Shown here one piece after another: positions 11,079 through 22,280 of a stretch of 64,000 bases of DNA. A program made the translations under genes and the position numbers. The DNA lies in NCBI GenBank assembly GCA_003550305.1, contig QKYT01000114.1, forward strand, positions 169,175-233,174, read 5' to 3'. The first letter of the stretch is position 1, and each line of letters starts with the position of its first letter. The notes under the pieces were generated by a model. The model was not told where the DNA came from. It did no database searches and worked only from the letters and a program-made list of their open reading frames with translations. This stretch comes from Glomus cerebriforme. Its lineage: Eukaryota > Glomeromycota > Glomeromycetes > Glomerales > Glomeraceae.

Positions 11079-11584
11079 ATATCACAAAGGAAGATAATAA
11101 TTTACAGCGGTATATACCATATATGCTAAGCAGGTTCCTAGTATTAAATTATCATAGGCAATCTTTTCTAATATTTTAGTTTTGGTATTCTCAGAACACC
11201 ACTTAAATAATTTTTGAATGACAGATGTTTCCAATATAATCTAATGAAGAAAAAAATAATTATAAATAATTCAACATATTCGTCATAAAAGAATCTATTT
11301 CTTTAGTAGAATAATGTCCACTGTGTCTAAATGCTTTTGAATCTCTCTTATCTCCCATTGATAAATAAATAAATAAAAATGAAAAGTTAAACATTTGCAT
11401 TAAACTTCGATACTAAAATGATAAAATAAATCAAAACCGGGAAAACTTTTAATAAAGGTTGTAATTTGAGTATAATAAATTTCAACAGTCAAACCACCAA
11501 TCAAAAGATGATTTGCATTATAATTTTTTTGGGATGTAACTTTTATTAGAAGTTTTCCCGGTCCTTGGTCAATCATACAATTAA

Positions 11585-11775
11585 ACATAATTTTACATCA
11601 ACAACCTTAAACCAATTACCAATATTGGATTTAGGAGTTTTTAATAAAGACAACTTTGTTGATAAGGATAAATAAACCATTTTAAAGTCTTTTAAGGACA
11701 AAGAATTTCTGAAAAATTCTTTCAATTTATCAATAAACGGGGTAAATGTAATAAAATTATTCCTATTTGGATAGT
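11585..11775. repeat. Orphan copy of the shared upstream module
   Basis: Contains the ordered blocks seen before paralogues 2 and 4: a GACAACTTTGTTGATAAGGA block, an ACAAAGAATTTCT block and ATCAATAAACGGGGTAAATG, followed by AAATTATTCC. It precedes the exon-1 relic at 11860 and so marks the promoter of a lost fifth copy. The rest of 11079-11584 is A+T-rich and shows nothing I can name. Confidence 0.6.
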
Positions 11776-11859
11776 TTCGTTGAAAGTTGTCTTTGGTGTC
11801 GGGCACAAGTAACTATAAATAAATATTCCCGATTAATAAATATATTTTTTTATATTTAA

Positions 11860-11952
11860 ATGGTTTGCAATATTTGATAACCAAAAGAAGTGAACTCTGG
11901 TGGTATGAAAAGGAAGTTATTTTTAGATAAATAAAATGTTTCATTATTTGTA
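11860..11952 (+). pseudogene. Relic of a fifth two-TM paralogue (exon 1 start joined to 3' flank)
   Basis: From the ATG at 11860 the sequence aligns with the first ~45 bp of exon 1 of paralogues 3 and 4 (a GATAACCAAAAGAAGTGAAC segment, then CTGGTGGTAT), but with an early stop and frame loss. Within about 15 bp it passes into TTTTAGATAAATAAAATG and CATTATTTGTAT, the 3' flank of paralogue 1 (about 6806-6840). Nearly the whole gene body is missing, consistent with an internal deletion. An AATTATAAT-linked palindromic core (TTCCGGCCAGAATTATAAT) follows at about 12002. Confidence 0.6.
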
Positions 11953-12490
11953 TCAAAATATATACAGTATATAAAATATTATTTTATTCATTCAACTTTT
12001 TATTCCGGCCAGAATTATAATTTAATAAATGTGGTCTTCTTGGTCATCTTTATAAAAAAAATTGGTCTGTTTACATATTTCTTTTAACGAAACATTGAAT
12101 AACTAACTAATTGATAAATAGAATTTCTTTATTAAATGTTATGATTCCAATTCTAGTTTTAAAAAATTTTTTTTAAATACCTGATACCCTGTCCAAATTC
12201 TCCTGCTTTTATAAACACGATTCACTTAAATTTTAAAAAAAGATTCCTCGTTTCGCAACAGGTATTGATCTACCAGGTAAATATTTATACCTTTAAAACT
12301 TGGGTGAACAACCAAAAGAAATGTTAATCAACCATATTTCTAAAAATGTATTACAAAAAAAAAAAGAATGATTTAAAATCTTACCAAGACAACAACCACA
12401 ATTTGTAATATTACTTACTATATTCGTGTAGCTTATATAATTTAAATTATCATTATACAGATTCGCTTCGCAGTGAAAATTGAAAAAAAT

Positions 12491-13053
12491 CGCAATCACG
12501 TGATTTAATTAAATCAAAGATACCACTAATATCTAGCTAATATTTAACCATTGTATCCAAATTAGGATTTGAAAGCAGGTCTATTCAAGTTGGTTTCACT
12601 CATATTTTATGATTGACCAAATGTTTAATATCTTTGACAAGGAAAATTTTTACAAAGGTGACTTTGTCGATGAGGATAAACAAAAAATATTTAAAAACAA
12701 AGAATTTCTTAGTACAAATTACTGTATACAAATCAACAACCCAATGGGGTAAGTGTATGATGTTGAAAAGTAAAAAAAAAATAAATAAATAAATTATTCC
12801 CGACTTTTTCCTCCCCATCACTTTCATCTTTGGGTTTTTTTTCCTTTTTGTGTTTTCTTTGGGTCCATCTGTTTGGATTAAAGATTTTTTCATTCCTTCA
12901 TTTCTTATCGATATTTGGCGCCGGGCGCATGTACATATAAAAAAAAACAAACATTTCATTATTAAACGAACATTTTCTTTAATAAATAAATATTAATAAA
13001 TATATATATATTATATTACTTATCCTTCTTTTTTTTTTTAAAAAAAAACGAAA
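12491..13053 (+). promoter_or_regulatory. Duplicated upstream module of paralogue 4
   Basis: Starts with CGCAATCACGTGATTTAATT at 12491, identical to 7291, and continues with the collinear blocks listed for paralogue 2, though with about 95 bp more in total. The box GCGCCGGGCGCATGTACAT at 12918-12936 lies 136 bp before the ATG and differs from the paralogue 1 box by one base. A pyrimidine/A-run leader precedes the start, as in the other copies. The stretch 11953-12490 before it is A+T-rich and shows no gene. Confidence 0.55.
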
Positions 13054-14789
13054 ATGTTCGTACGAGATGCTTTATCTAGTAATCAAAGAAACGAACCCTG
13101 GTGGTTCTATTTATTGCGAAGAATATTTGCAATAATGTTTGTTGTTGCAATATTGGGACTTGGATTATATTATCAAGCCAGCAATTTTGTAAGTTACTTG
13201 AATACGCCAAATATTGTTACAGTTGAATCAAAGAAAGATTTAACTATTAATTTTCCTGGTAAATAAATTTTCTTTTTCTTCCCTTTTTTTTTTTATAAAA
13301 GAAATAATTTTATTTAAAGAATTATACTTTCATTCTTTTAAATATAGGATTTGTAATATGTCCAAGATCAGTAGCTCCAGTTTTTTTATATTATCTAAAC
13401 AATACTACTATGGAAATACCACAATCTAAACCACAATTTTCAATAATGTGTGGTAATTCAACACAGATGGGACCAGGGATATTGTCCGAAAACGATAATT
13501 TTACCTCAAAATGCTCTTCATTTTTTAAACCAGAAGAAAATGGATGCTTAAGATTTAGGGCTGAAAATGAAACTTTAACTGATCCTAATAATTTTGATTA
13601 TGGTAATAATAGTGATGATAATAATAGTGATACGACTTTAATATTAAATAGCGGATTAAATAAAACATTTATGTTTTTTAACATTAAACCGATCATTCCC
13701 ATTGAAGAAGATGCATTAAATCCAGCAGAACCTCCAGATTTTTATACTATTTATTTTGATTTTCATCAAACTATTGAAAATGGTGATTTTTCGATTTTAA
13801 ATAATACTTCTAATCGTTTAATGGAATTTAATATGATCCCAATAATGACGGGTCAAAAAAATATACTAGAATATACAATTTCTGTTCATAAAATTTATAG
13901 TACTAGTTTAATGGGACAAATGGACGGAATTCCAGATATACTTTCAATGGAAATTAAGGCAGATAATAAAATAATTCCTGGAGAACCAATTACTAATGGA
14001 AACCCAGAAACACAATTTATAATCCTACCAAAAGATCTACATTATAATCGTGAAGAAATTGAAAAATTTGATTATCGAGCTATTTCAGTGATTTCAAATC
14101 TCGGTGGTTTCTATAGTTTTTTGGCAACTACTTATGTAGTATTATTTGGTATGTCAAAAATTGATCCTTGGGGTTTATTTCAAAAGGCCATATTTAGAAT
14201 CTGGCCATGTCGACGAAGTTTCAAACGTCATTTAGCTGAGAAATATTTTACTGATGCCGGTATTCCATTAGCAGAAAATATTAATGACCGTCCTAAAGAA
14301 AGTGGTTTAGAAGATCGGATTCAAATTCTGGAATATGTGCTAAAAGATTATTATATTGACACTTATTGTTTCGAAAAACTAAAATTATCCAAACACAAAT
14401 ATGATGATAAGGAAAAAATGTATGGCCAATTAGAAAAGTTAATGAATACTAAAGATAGAGTGATAGAAAATATGGAACGAGTTGAAAATCCAAATGAACA
14501 AGATTATTTAATGAGACGTGTTATCAATCGTTGGAGTAATTGGTCAAGAAAGTTTGGTTTTAGTAGTAGACCTAAAAATAATGATAATGATTTTGGATTA
14601 AATTCAATTGATTCCGTTAATTCTTCAATTCCTTCTCCAAAAGGATCTCGTTGGAGTAATTTGAGTTTTTTTAATTTCGATAGTTCTGATCCTTCAAATC
14701 ATGATGAAGAAATGGGTATAACTCCTACAAATAACCCTCGTACATTTAAATTAGATACTCGAGGATCTCAGGATACTTTGGTTGCTTGA
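13054..14789 (+). CDS. Two-TM membrane protein, tandem paralogue 4 (full length)
   Basis: Exons 13054-13258 and 13348-14789; the 89-bp intron is at the family position; 548 residues, the longest copy. N-tail MFVRDALSSNQRNEPWWF, TM1 at about 26-48, ectodomain with the conserved four cysteines (ICP, MCG, KC, GCL), several N-x-S/T sequons, an EEIEKFDYR lead-in, TM2 at about 316-338 and SKIDPWGLFQKAIFRIWPC with a basic stretch. The tail is about 200 residues: a helical, charged segment matching paralogue 3 (RVIENMERVE, NEQDYLMRR), then Ser/Asp/Asn-rich sequence likely to be disordered. Best reference copy for the family. The function is unknown to me; a plasma-membrane sensor or scaffold is a guess. 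Confidence 0.77.
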
Positions 14790-15829
14790 AGTTAAACCCG
14801 AAAATAACCTTTTTTGATTATAATAATGATTAATAGACATTTATTTATTGTATTATAATGTATTTTGCATTTATAAATAGGAAAAAAAACCCTTTCACAT
14901 TATCTTTTTTCATTGTATATTAATTTTGCATTTTTTTTTCATTTTTTCTCATTCATTATTTGTAATTTTTTTTAAGCATTATTATTTTTGGCCATCGTTT
15001 CAATTATCTGTTATACAATAATAAAAACACTAGATTCCGCACTTTAAGAATTATATTAAACCATAACAAATTAATTTCAATAGTTTACATATGGCATACA
15101 AGTAGTTCTAATTCTGGCCCAGATGTCTTAAAGCTTGATCCAATATATAAAAATAACAAGAAAAGCAGAACTCATTAAAAATCATCTTTTTTTGGTATTT
15201 TAAAGAAAATAAAACTCAGAATTAATACTCAAGTTGGTTAATTTCGGCTGAAATTAAAAATTAACGGAAAAATTGTCTATTAGCTGAAAACACTTTTAAT
15301 TGCATAAAGTCTTGTCAGCTCTACCTTAGACTTAAGAGTACTATATAACTTTTTTTTGATCTCCTCATAACTCACTCTTTTTTAATGTATTGTCCCTACT
15401 AAGTCTTGTGAAATTTCACCTCAAGCTTATTCTTGATCTTATAAATATTGATTGAAATAAAAAATTCCTTACCATTGCAAACGAGTTTCAGTTTCTGCCT
15501 TGATGCAAGTAAATTATAATTAAATATTTGTTAAGAGTGTGGTTGACAAGACCAGTCTTCAATCTTAAACTGGCTTCAGACTGGTCTGACTTTTTGTAGC
15601 CCATTTTTATTGCTAATTGGTTTTTCGATTTTAGGAGTTGCATAAACATAACTTTCTGATTTAACACGTATTATTGGCCATTGTTTTGTAATCAAATAGA
15701 TTATCAGTTTAAAAACTGCAAAATACTTATAGATTTATTATACAAGTTAGTTTACATTAAATACAATCTACATACTATAAAATCTTATTATATTTATATT
15801 TAGATGGTATGTTTTTGATACGTCTTCAC
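14790..15829. other. Intergenic, repeat remnants only
   Basis: No gene can be supported. Near 15107-15120 and 15240-15262 are diverged copies of the AATTCYGGCCRGAATT palindromic core. A perfect 10-bp inverted repeat AGACCAGTCT (15549-15558) / AGACTGGTCT (15578-15587) could fold as a hairpin with a 19-nt loop. Base composition shifts from the A+T-rich gene array to a slightly more mixed sequence at about 15.3 kb, where the repeat-rich part begins. Confidence 0.5.
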
Positions 15830-17012
15830 AAGATACTACAAAAACTGATTACCAATATAATAAAGCCTTGTATCTCATTAGGCAGGTCTGATTTAGTTAT
15901 TCTGACCCTTTTATTGAACAACCCTAAGCTGGAATGGTTTTTCAGCTTTTCCTTTGAGATTATATTCATGTATAATCTTAACTGATTAATTTCACCATTA
16001 AGTGTCTCGCTATGGTTGTCCAGTTTTTTTTCTTGTTTTTTTTAGACCAATATGTATATGGTCTACTTAGCAAAGTCCTTTTATCTTTTTTGAGTTCTTT
16101 CTTCCAGCTCATTTACACCAGTATTCTTCTGATTTCCCATTAGACCAACTAGAGATACATATTTCAACTCTAAATATACATTGTTTTACTTAGAACAAAG
16201 AGTCTGAAAAGCCAAAGCGACCTGATCCCTTTGACTTTACGCCATCCATTACCAAAGAAAGTTCTGAAACGCGATATCTTAATGGTAGAAGACTTTTGAC
16301 AATTGCCTGTAGAACAGGCTCATTCGCTGAGGATAATAACATGCGCGATCTTGTTAGTAGGAAGGTTTTAATGATTATAGTAAAGGGCATGACATTTCTA
16401 GCAATAAGGTTTTCATGTGCTGAAGCAACATGGAAACTATCATCAATAACCTTTCTGAACACTGCCTTATCCCTTTTTTGTCCTAAGATTCAGCATTGTT
16501 TTTTTCAATATTCTAATGGATGGTTATTGAACACAAGTTAATAACATAAATGCAAAAAGATAATGTAAATATCATGACTTACCAGTAGATGGACTATCTG
16601 TGTCAGCATCATTTGGTGAAACAATTATATGAATATATTCTTTAGCTGGTGTGCCAAAAAAGTATTTCAAAATCTTTTTTGTTGGAAGGAGTTCGTTTTG
16701 GTCCTGAAGTGAAATATTGCTCAACTGATTGTCAGGAATTTCTACTTTTCATAACTTGAGCTTATCTGCATCTACACCAGCGAAGTCATTTTGCCTTTTT
16801 ATCTTGATAGTCTTCTTGAGATGTCCAATAAGCTGGTCCTTACTAATATTGATGAGAAAAGCATTTGTAGATAGATTTCCTTGAACAAGACAGATATGAG
16901 TAGTAATAGATCGAGGACGTTTTATTGATGACGGTTCAAGGTTTTCTTTCTCATCATCTGTTTCACAAGATTCTACAATAATAAGCATTAGTGGATCATA
17001 TAACCAATACAC
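15830..17012 (-). pseudogene. Crinkler (CRN)-type effector-like pseudogene
   Basis: The minus strand from 17012 encodes a CRN-like N-terminal (ubiquitin-like) domain: ITTHICLVQGNLSTNAFLI, then an LKKTIK helix and FAGVDADKLKL, the segment that in the CRN family leads into L-W-K-V. Here the Trp position is TGA (16749-16751), after which the same frame runs on (KVEIPDNQ, LPTKKILKYFF, YIHIIVSP). A GTAAGT donor follows near 16580. The next recognisable block (16190-16462) has VLQAIVKSLLPLRYRVSELS and KGSGRFGF, like the C-terminal region of Glomeromycotina CRN-like proteins. Further scraps with stops and frame changes continue to about 15.83 kb (RPYTYWSK, INQLRLYMNIIS). Several lesions, so non-functional. 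The family call rests on motif recall. Confidence 0.6.
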
Positions 17013-17482
17013 AAAAGTTTTATAATGTATTTACTCCTCCTTTCACGTTCTTCAATCACTTCCTGCCAGTATGTTTGCAAATCTTTCACACGTTGTGAAC
17101 GCTCTTTCTTTACTTGTTGTAAGAAAAAAGCTTGTTAGCAGTGTACTAGTACGCTAACTTTTTTTATTTAGTGATAAGGAAAGGTACATAGCTAGTTCCT
17201 CCTCCAGAACTAACAGATCTTTACCAACAACAAAGTTAGGACACCTGAACTGAGAGCTTGGAGTAAATACCAAGTGAACAAGCCCAGTAATTCTCTTGAA
17301 TCAGGAAGCACTCAACTAGGAGTTGCCCTCCTTTTGCTAAACAAAAAAAATGCACCTTTTTCTTTTAAAGCAATGAAAACTTGATCATTAGTATTGTTAA
17401 GTGTTACAGGCATGAAACTCAGCCCTTAGAATGTCAATGTTAAAATATGATGAACATCAAACGGCTCTTTCTCTTTCCTCCT
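17013..17482. other. Spacer between two pseudogenes
   Basis: Minus-strand 17013-17115 reads as a short charged, coiled-coil-prone peptide (KERSQRVKDLQTYWQEVIEE) in frame with nothing else I can identify. The rest, 17116-17482, has mixed composition and no ORF I can assign. It may be a fragment of another dispersed element. Confidence 0.35.
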
Positions 17483-18834
17483 TCATTCTAGCATGCTTGA
17501 AAAGATTGGATGATCCTTAAGAGAATAAATAGCTTTTCTCATTTTGTGCCTTAATACCTCATCATCTTCCATTTCATCATAGAAGTTTTTTAACAATGCA
17601 ATATCATCGTTAGGATCATCAAAATTTTTACACAAATCTATAAACTTCATACGGTCTACAATTAGCATTCCAAAAATTTTAGGTTTTGATGATTTCACCA
17701 TCTTTCCAATTACTTCCATTGCAGTTTTACAGTTTGTAATAGAAATAATAATGATCTCTTTACTTCTATCAAGCCAGAAGATGTCCCAAAACTCATTCAA
17801 ATCTGTTAGTACACCAAAAACTTTAATATCCTTATTCACATAAATATCAGCAACTATCATCTCTAATATTGCCGGCCAAACATTTTTTTCCTTAACTTGT
17901 TTTTTTAATTCAATAATTGAATGAACACTAGCTTTAATGTTTTGCTCTTAATATAACTCTTTTCTACTAATACAATATCTATTCCACCGTATACACTGAA
18001 TGGCAAAGCCATCCCTTTACACGTATTGAGAAACTCTTTATTGTTAACGACATCCTCGATGCTAATATCTGCAGAAAGGTGTGGTTTAAGGTGCTGATTG
18101 AAATAATTAATGACATTCTTTCGTTGTTTTTTGTGGTTTTCTGCTAGATTGGTCCATTTATATGGAGGTATGTCATTCCCTTTTGATTTCCTAGAGAAAT
18201 CCACAGATCTTAAGGTCAATTGAGTATGCATAAGAAACTGCTGAAATTTATCAGAATTTATAGTTAAAAGCGAAGAAGTTTCAAATTCTTCTTTCTTATG
18301 TTCATAAATGAACTTTATTTGTTCTAAAGCATCTCTAGTGAGCACAAAATCTTAGGTGCGAAAATAGCAATGTAGTAAGTCAAGAAGTTAGTAATAGATT
18401 AAATATGAGAAATGTATACCATACTAAAATTTGTTACAATTCACTTACCGGTAACTAGTTGTTCTACAATAACGTGAATATGTTTTTTGGGCGGGTTTGA
18501 CGATAAGAAGCAGAAAAGAAAAGCACAAGAATAAGTAAGTATTCAGTATTATTAGCGAATATAACAGAAAAGATGAAAAAAATAAAGCCAAAAGCTAAGC
18601 CACATTATTCTTATACTTCAATAGAAAGAACGTACCAGGCTTCAGGAAATTTCTAAGATAAGCAAGTTTACTTTCATTCATATCAAAACAAATAAAATCT
18701 GACAATGCATCATCTTGCTGATCTTTATGCTTAGTGAAGTAGGAAAGTAATTCAGCCTTCTCTCCTTGATTCTCAACAAGATGAACAATTTCTGTTTTAA
18801 TGTTTATGGTAGAACTAGAAGCGGAATCTGACAT
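17483..18834 (-). pseudogene. PD-(D/E)XK nuclease-like protein, frameshifted
   Basis: Two-exon minus-strand model: exon 1 18834-18636, a 285-bp intron with GTACG donor, exon 2 from 18350. Exon 1 begins MSDSASSSTINIKTEIVHLV; exon 2 continues FVLTRDALEQIK. Near the middle is GGIDIVLVEKSYI and, after a one-base frame break at about 17945-17955, IIELKKQV and WPAILEMIVADIY, then FGVLTDLNEFWDIFWL. The D-x-V ... E-L-K-K pattern is that of a PD-(D/E)XK nuclease core, and the layout resembles nuclease-like proteins amplified in Glomeromycotina. The break could be a sequencing error or true decay; the repeat-rich setting favours decay. Residues after SMLE (17483) are absent. Function is inferred only from fold motifs. 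Confidence 0.5.
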
Positions 18835-19398
18835 ACTGTAACAATTATAGATTTGGATAAAAGAGTAGAAAAAGATTTTTGGAAAATTTTATCGGGTATA
18901 TATATTAGAAATCAATTGTCACACAGATTGATCTGACTCTGTCATACCAGATTATAAAAAAGTGCTAAACTTTGAGATCATGATGTGCATCACAGTCTCG
19001 TAATTTGTAATAAGTGAGAAAGAAATATTCACGACACTTTATCAATACATGCAAGAGATAAAATAAATACAAATGTGAGAGTACATGATAAAGCTTTTAT
19101 GCTACAATAGGCCCAGTGTTGGCACATGACCATGTCATTTGGCTCTAAGATATGACCTTTTGTCATTTGGTCATATGACAGATAGTCATTTTGTCATTTA
19201 TCATATAAACACGTCACATGTCATATGATTTACATGACAATTAGTCATATGACATGACTATAGATCATTTGTCATTTGTCATATAATAACCAATTAAAAT
19301 TAACTAAGTGGAAATTTAAAATAATTTCGTAACTTTAATAATCAATGGTTTTTTATCTGTATTTTAAATTTTGAAAAAAATACCAACGCCACAATTTT

Positions 19399-22038
19399 CA
19401 AAACTTTTTTAGTTTAGTTCCTAATCCAAATAACAAATCCAATGCAAAAGCAGTATGCATTTTTTGTAGTTCAAAAAATGGAGGGGTTCAAGCAGTAGCA
19501 TTAATACCTGGATGTTATATAACTAATAAAGCTAATTTATATTATAACCATTTAGCAAATTATACTCATTTTAAAAATGCATATACTAGTGAAGAAGTAG
19601 AAAAAATCTTATCCATGTCAGTATCAAAAGATAAATGAAAGTTAAATGAGTCAAGTATATAATAATACTAATATAATTTTATAATAATAATATGTAATTA
19701 TAAAATATTATTCTAACTTTTTTTTATAATAAAGATATTGATGATAATAATATTCCTCCTCCTCCTAAATATCGTAAATATTCTAATTCAACTATATCTA
19801 ATATGACATCACAATCAACTTTAACTAGTTAGTATAATAGACCTTTATCTCAAAAAGATATACCTACATTTGAATCATTAATAATTAGAATGTGTATTTC
19901 AAATGGCCTTCCATTTCTTTCATGGAAAATAAAAAAACTCAAGAATTATTCAACTTTATTGCTTCTGGTCTTAAGCTTCTAAGTTGCAAAAAACTTGGTG
20001 ACAAACTTTTATTAAAAATGTCAGAAAATCTTCAAGAAAATATACTTAAAATAGTACAATCAGATGAAAATGGATTAACTGTTACTTTTGATGGATAGAC
20101 AAATGTGAAGCAGGAAAATATTTGAGAAGTTGTATTGATTACTTCAAAAGGACAGCCATTAATCTGGGATGCTCAAGAAACAAAGTTCTGAATGATTACG
20201 TACTGAAGATGTTATGAGACATATTGAACAACTAATGGATGATACTCAAAATAAAAAAGTTAATATCAATGCATTTGTATCAGATTCTGCAGGAGAATAT
20301 GTTGCGGCTAGNTAAGTTTAATCAAAATANATTGTAAATATAGTAATAATGTATTTAAAATATTTTAATTGCTAATTAGAAAACAATTATGATGAAAATA
20401 TCCTGAAAAAATATTTCTTTCTTGTATGACACACCAGACAAATTTAATATTTGGTGATATATTTAAAGAAAATGCAGTTTTTCAAAGAATTTTCAAGGAA
20501 GCTGTTCGAATTATCAGTTATTTTCATAATTCTACATGAATTTATAAAAAAACAATCAATTTAATATTACCTGGTGATACTAGATGGAATTCATATTATT
20601 TCTGCTTTCATTTAATCTTAAAAACTCAGGCCGCCTTAAAGATAATTAATTAATCATATTTATTAATTTTTATAATTTATTAATAAATTTTTTAATTTTT
20701 ACAATAAAATTAGTTTTTATCTGCAAAGTTTAATCCAGAACGTGCAAATATTATTCGTACAAATGGTATATCTAATGTTGAAGTTGATAAAAAATCAAAA
20801 AGAAGTAATAGAGAGCGTAAATTACCTGATGATATTGCAGATAGTATTAATGATTCAGAATTTTGGGCAACATTATTTTCATTACAAAATTTATTGTATC
20901 CTTTGTATGGATTTTTAAATAAATTGCAAAAAGATACTGCACATCTTTATGAAGTAATGCATTATTTTGCATATATTACAAAAATTTTTTCTGAATATCA
21001 TGATCTAGATTTTTCAGAAAAAATAATATCTAGAATGGAAAAAAAATGGAAGGATTGGGAACAACCATTGTTGTTACTTTCTATTACTCTTCATCCATCC
21101 TATAAGTTATTAAAATTCTGATCAACAGTAAATAATTTAACATGAACGCATATTGGCCAATAGTTGAAATATTATTATCTTGCCTTTTTTGGGACTCCAG
21201 CCAAAACAATTTTAGCAGAATTAATCAATTATAAAAGGGGAGATGATTCATATGATAATGATTCTTTTTTTCAATTTAAGAAAAATATCTTAGATTTTTG
21301 AAAATCAACAATAGGAATTGGACCTGAATTAGCTAAGGTAGCTATTTACATTCATAGTATCTGTGTAAACTTAGCTTCAGTTGAACATTTGTGATCATCA
21401 ATGGGATTTTTTCATACTAATAGGCGAAATCGTTTAGATGTAATACTTATTTAATACTACATTATTTAAAAAAATATTTTTTTTTTTATAAAAAAAAAAC
21501 AGATTTATTTATTTTTTTTTAAATATTTATTTAGCATACAAAAGTCCTTACAATAAGCAAAATTCGTGGTAATATTTTATATCAACGTCGAATTAAAGAA
21601 GTTAACCAAGCTGACAAGAATATGCAATGACTTTATATTGCAATTCCTATTGCTAATAATGATGATATTAATAATAATGATAAAAAATAAAGTATTGATA
21701 AAGAGAATTTGATAACAGTAAGTGATAATGATAACAATAATGTAAATAATAATAATAATAAAGAAAAAAGTGAAGTAGAGCTAAATACTGAAGAAAATAA
21801 GAATCAATGGAATACCATTATTTCCCAATGGATTGAAGAAACTAATTATGAAAATCAGGTTAAAAATAGTGAAGATGAATTGCTTCTTAATGGAGATTTT
21901 GATAATGATTTTTTGGTAGGAATGCGTAATATTCATCCAGCTGATGATCAAAATGCAAAGTGGGAATTATCACTTCTTTTTATAAATAATTTAGAGCTAT
22001 CTACATATACTGAATTTTTTTCTAATATTAATGAATGA
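19399..22038 (+). pseudogene. hAT transposase with BED zinc finger, multiply broken
   Basis: In order: a BED-type finger (AVCIFCSSKNGG, NHLANYTHF), a Pro/Ser linker, TFESLIIRMCISNG and LTVTFDG before a TAG, then VNINAFVSDSAGEYVAA, a zinc-binding-like block (FLSCMTHQTNLIFGDIF), LILPGDTRWNSYYFCFH, and the C-terminal dimerisation region ending near VNLASVEHL-stop-SSMGFFHTNRR. The final charged, Asn-rich part ends at 22038. Several 70-100 bp A+T-rich breaks with GT...AG ends look like introns. Stops at 20096, 20123, 21119, 21143, 21161, 21299, 21392 and 21628 fall mostly where this family has Trp; there is also at least one frameshift near 20187. Not translatable as a whole. Confidence 0.8.
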
Positions 22039-22187
22039 ATTTTAATTAATTTTATAATAATAAAATTATACAATTTATCATATAAAATTACTTTTTATTA
22101 ATACTGTAAATATAATTTTAATACATAAAATTATTAATTTTTTTTTTTAGTTATAACACGTAATATTATAATCAAAAAAATTTTTCT

Positions 22188-22216
22188 GGGGGGGGACCGA
22201 GTTCCCCCAGACCCCC
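22188..22216. repeat. G/C-tract hairpin
   Basis: A run of eight G at 22188-22195, then ACCGAGTTCCCCCAGACCCCC: G- and C-tracts that can pair as a strong stem in otherwise A+T-rich transposon DNA. It lies between the transposase end and the nested LINE fragment. It may be a terminal structure of another small element; nothing else supports a function. Confidence 0.5.
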
Positions 22217-22280
22217 TTCTTTAACTTTTTTTTTTTTTTATCATTGTATTATATTTTCTATTTATTATTATTAATTTATT

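Noticed and set aside
12600..12959. Minus-strand frame of 119 codons
   Set aside because: Overlaps the duplicated upstream module of paralogue 4, is Lys/Phe/Ile-rich as expected from A+T bias, and has no equivalent in the matching module at 7291.
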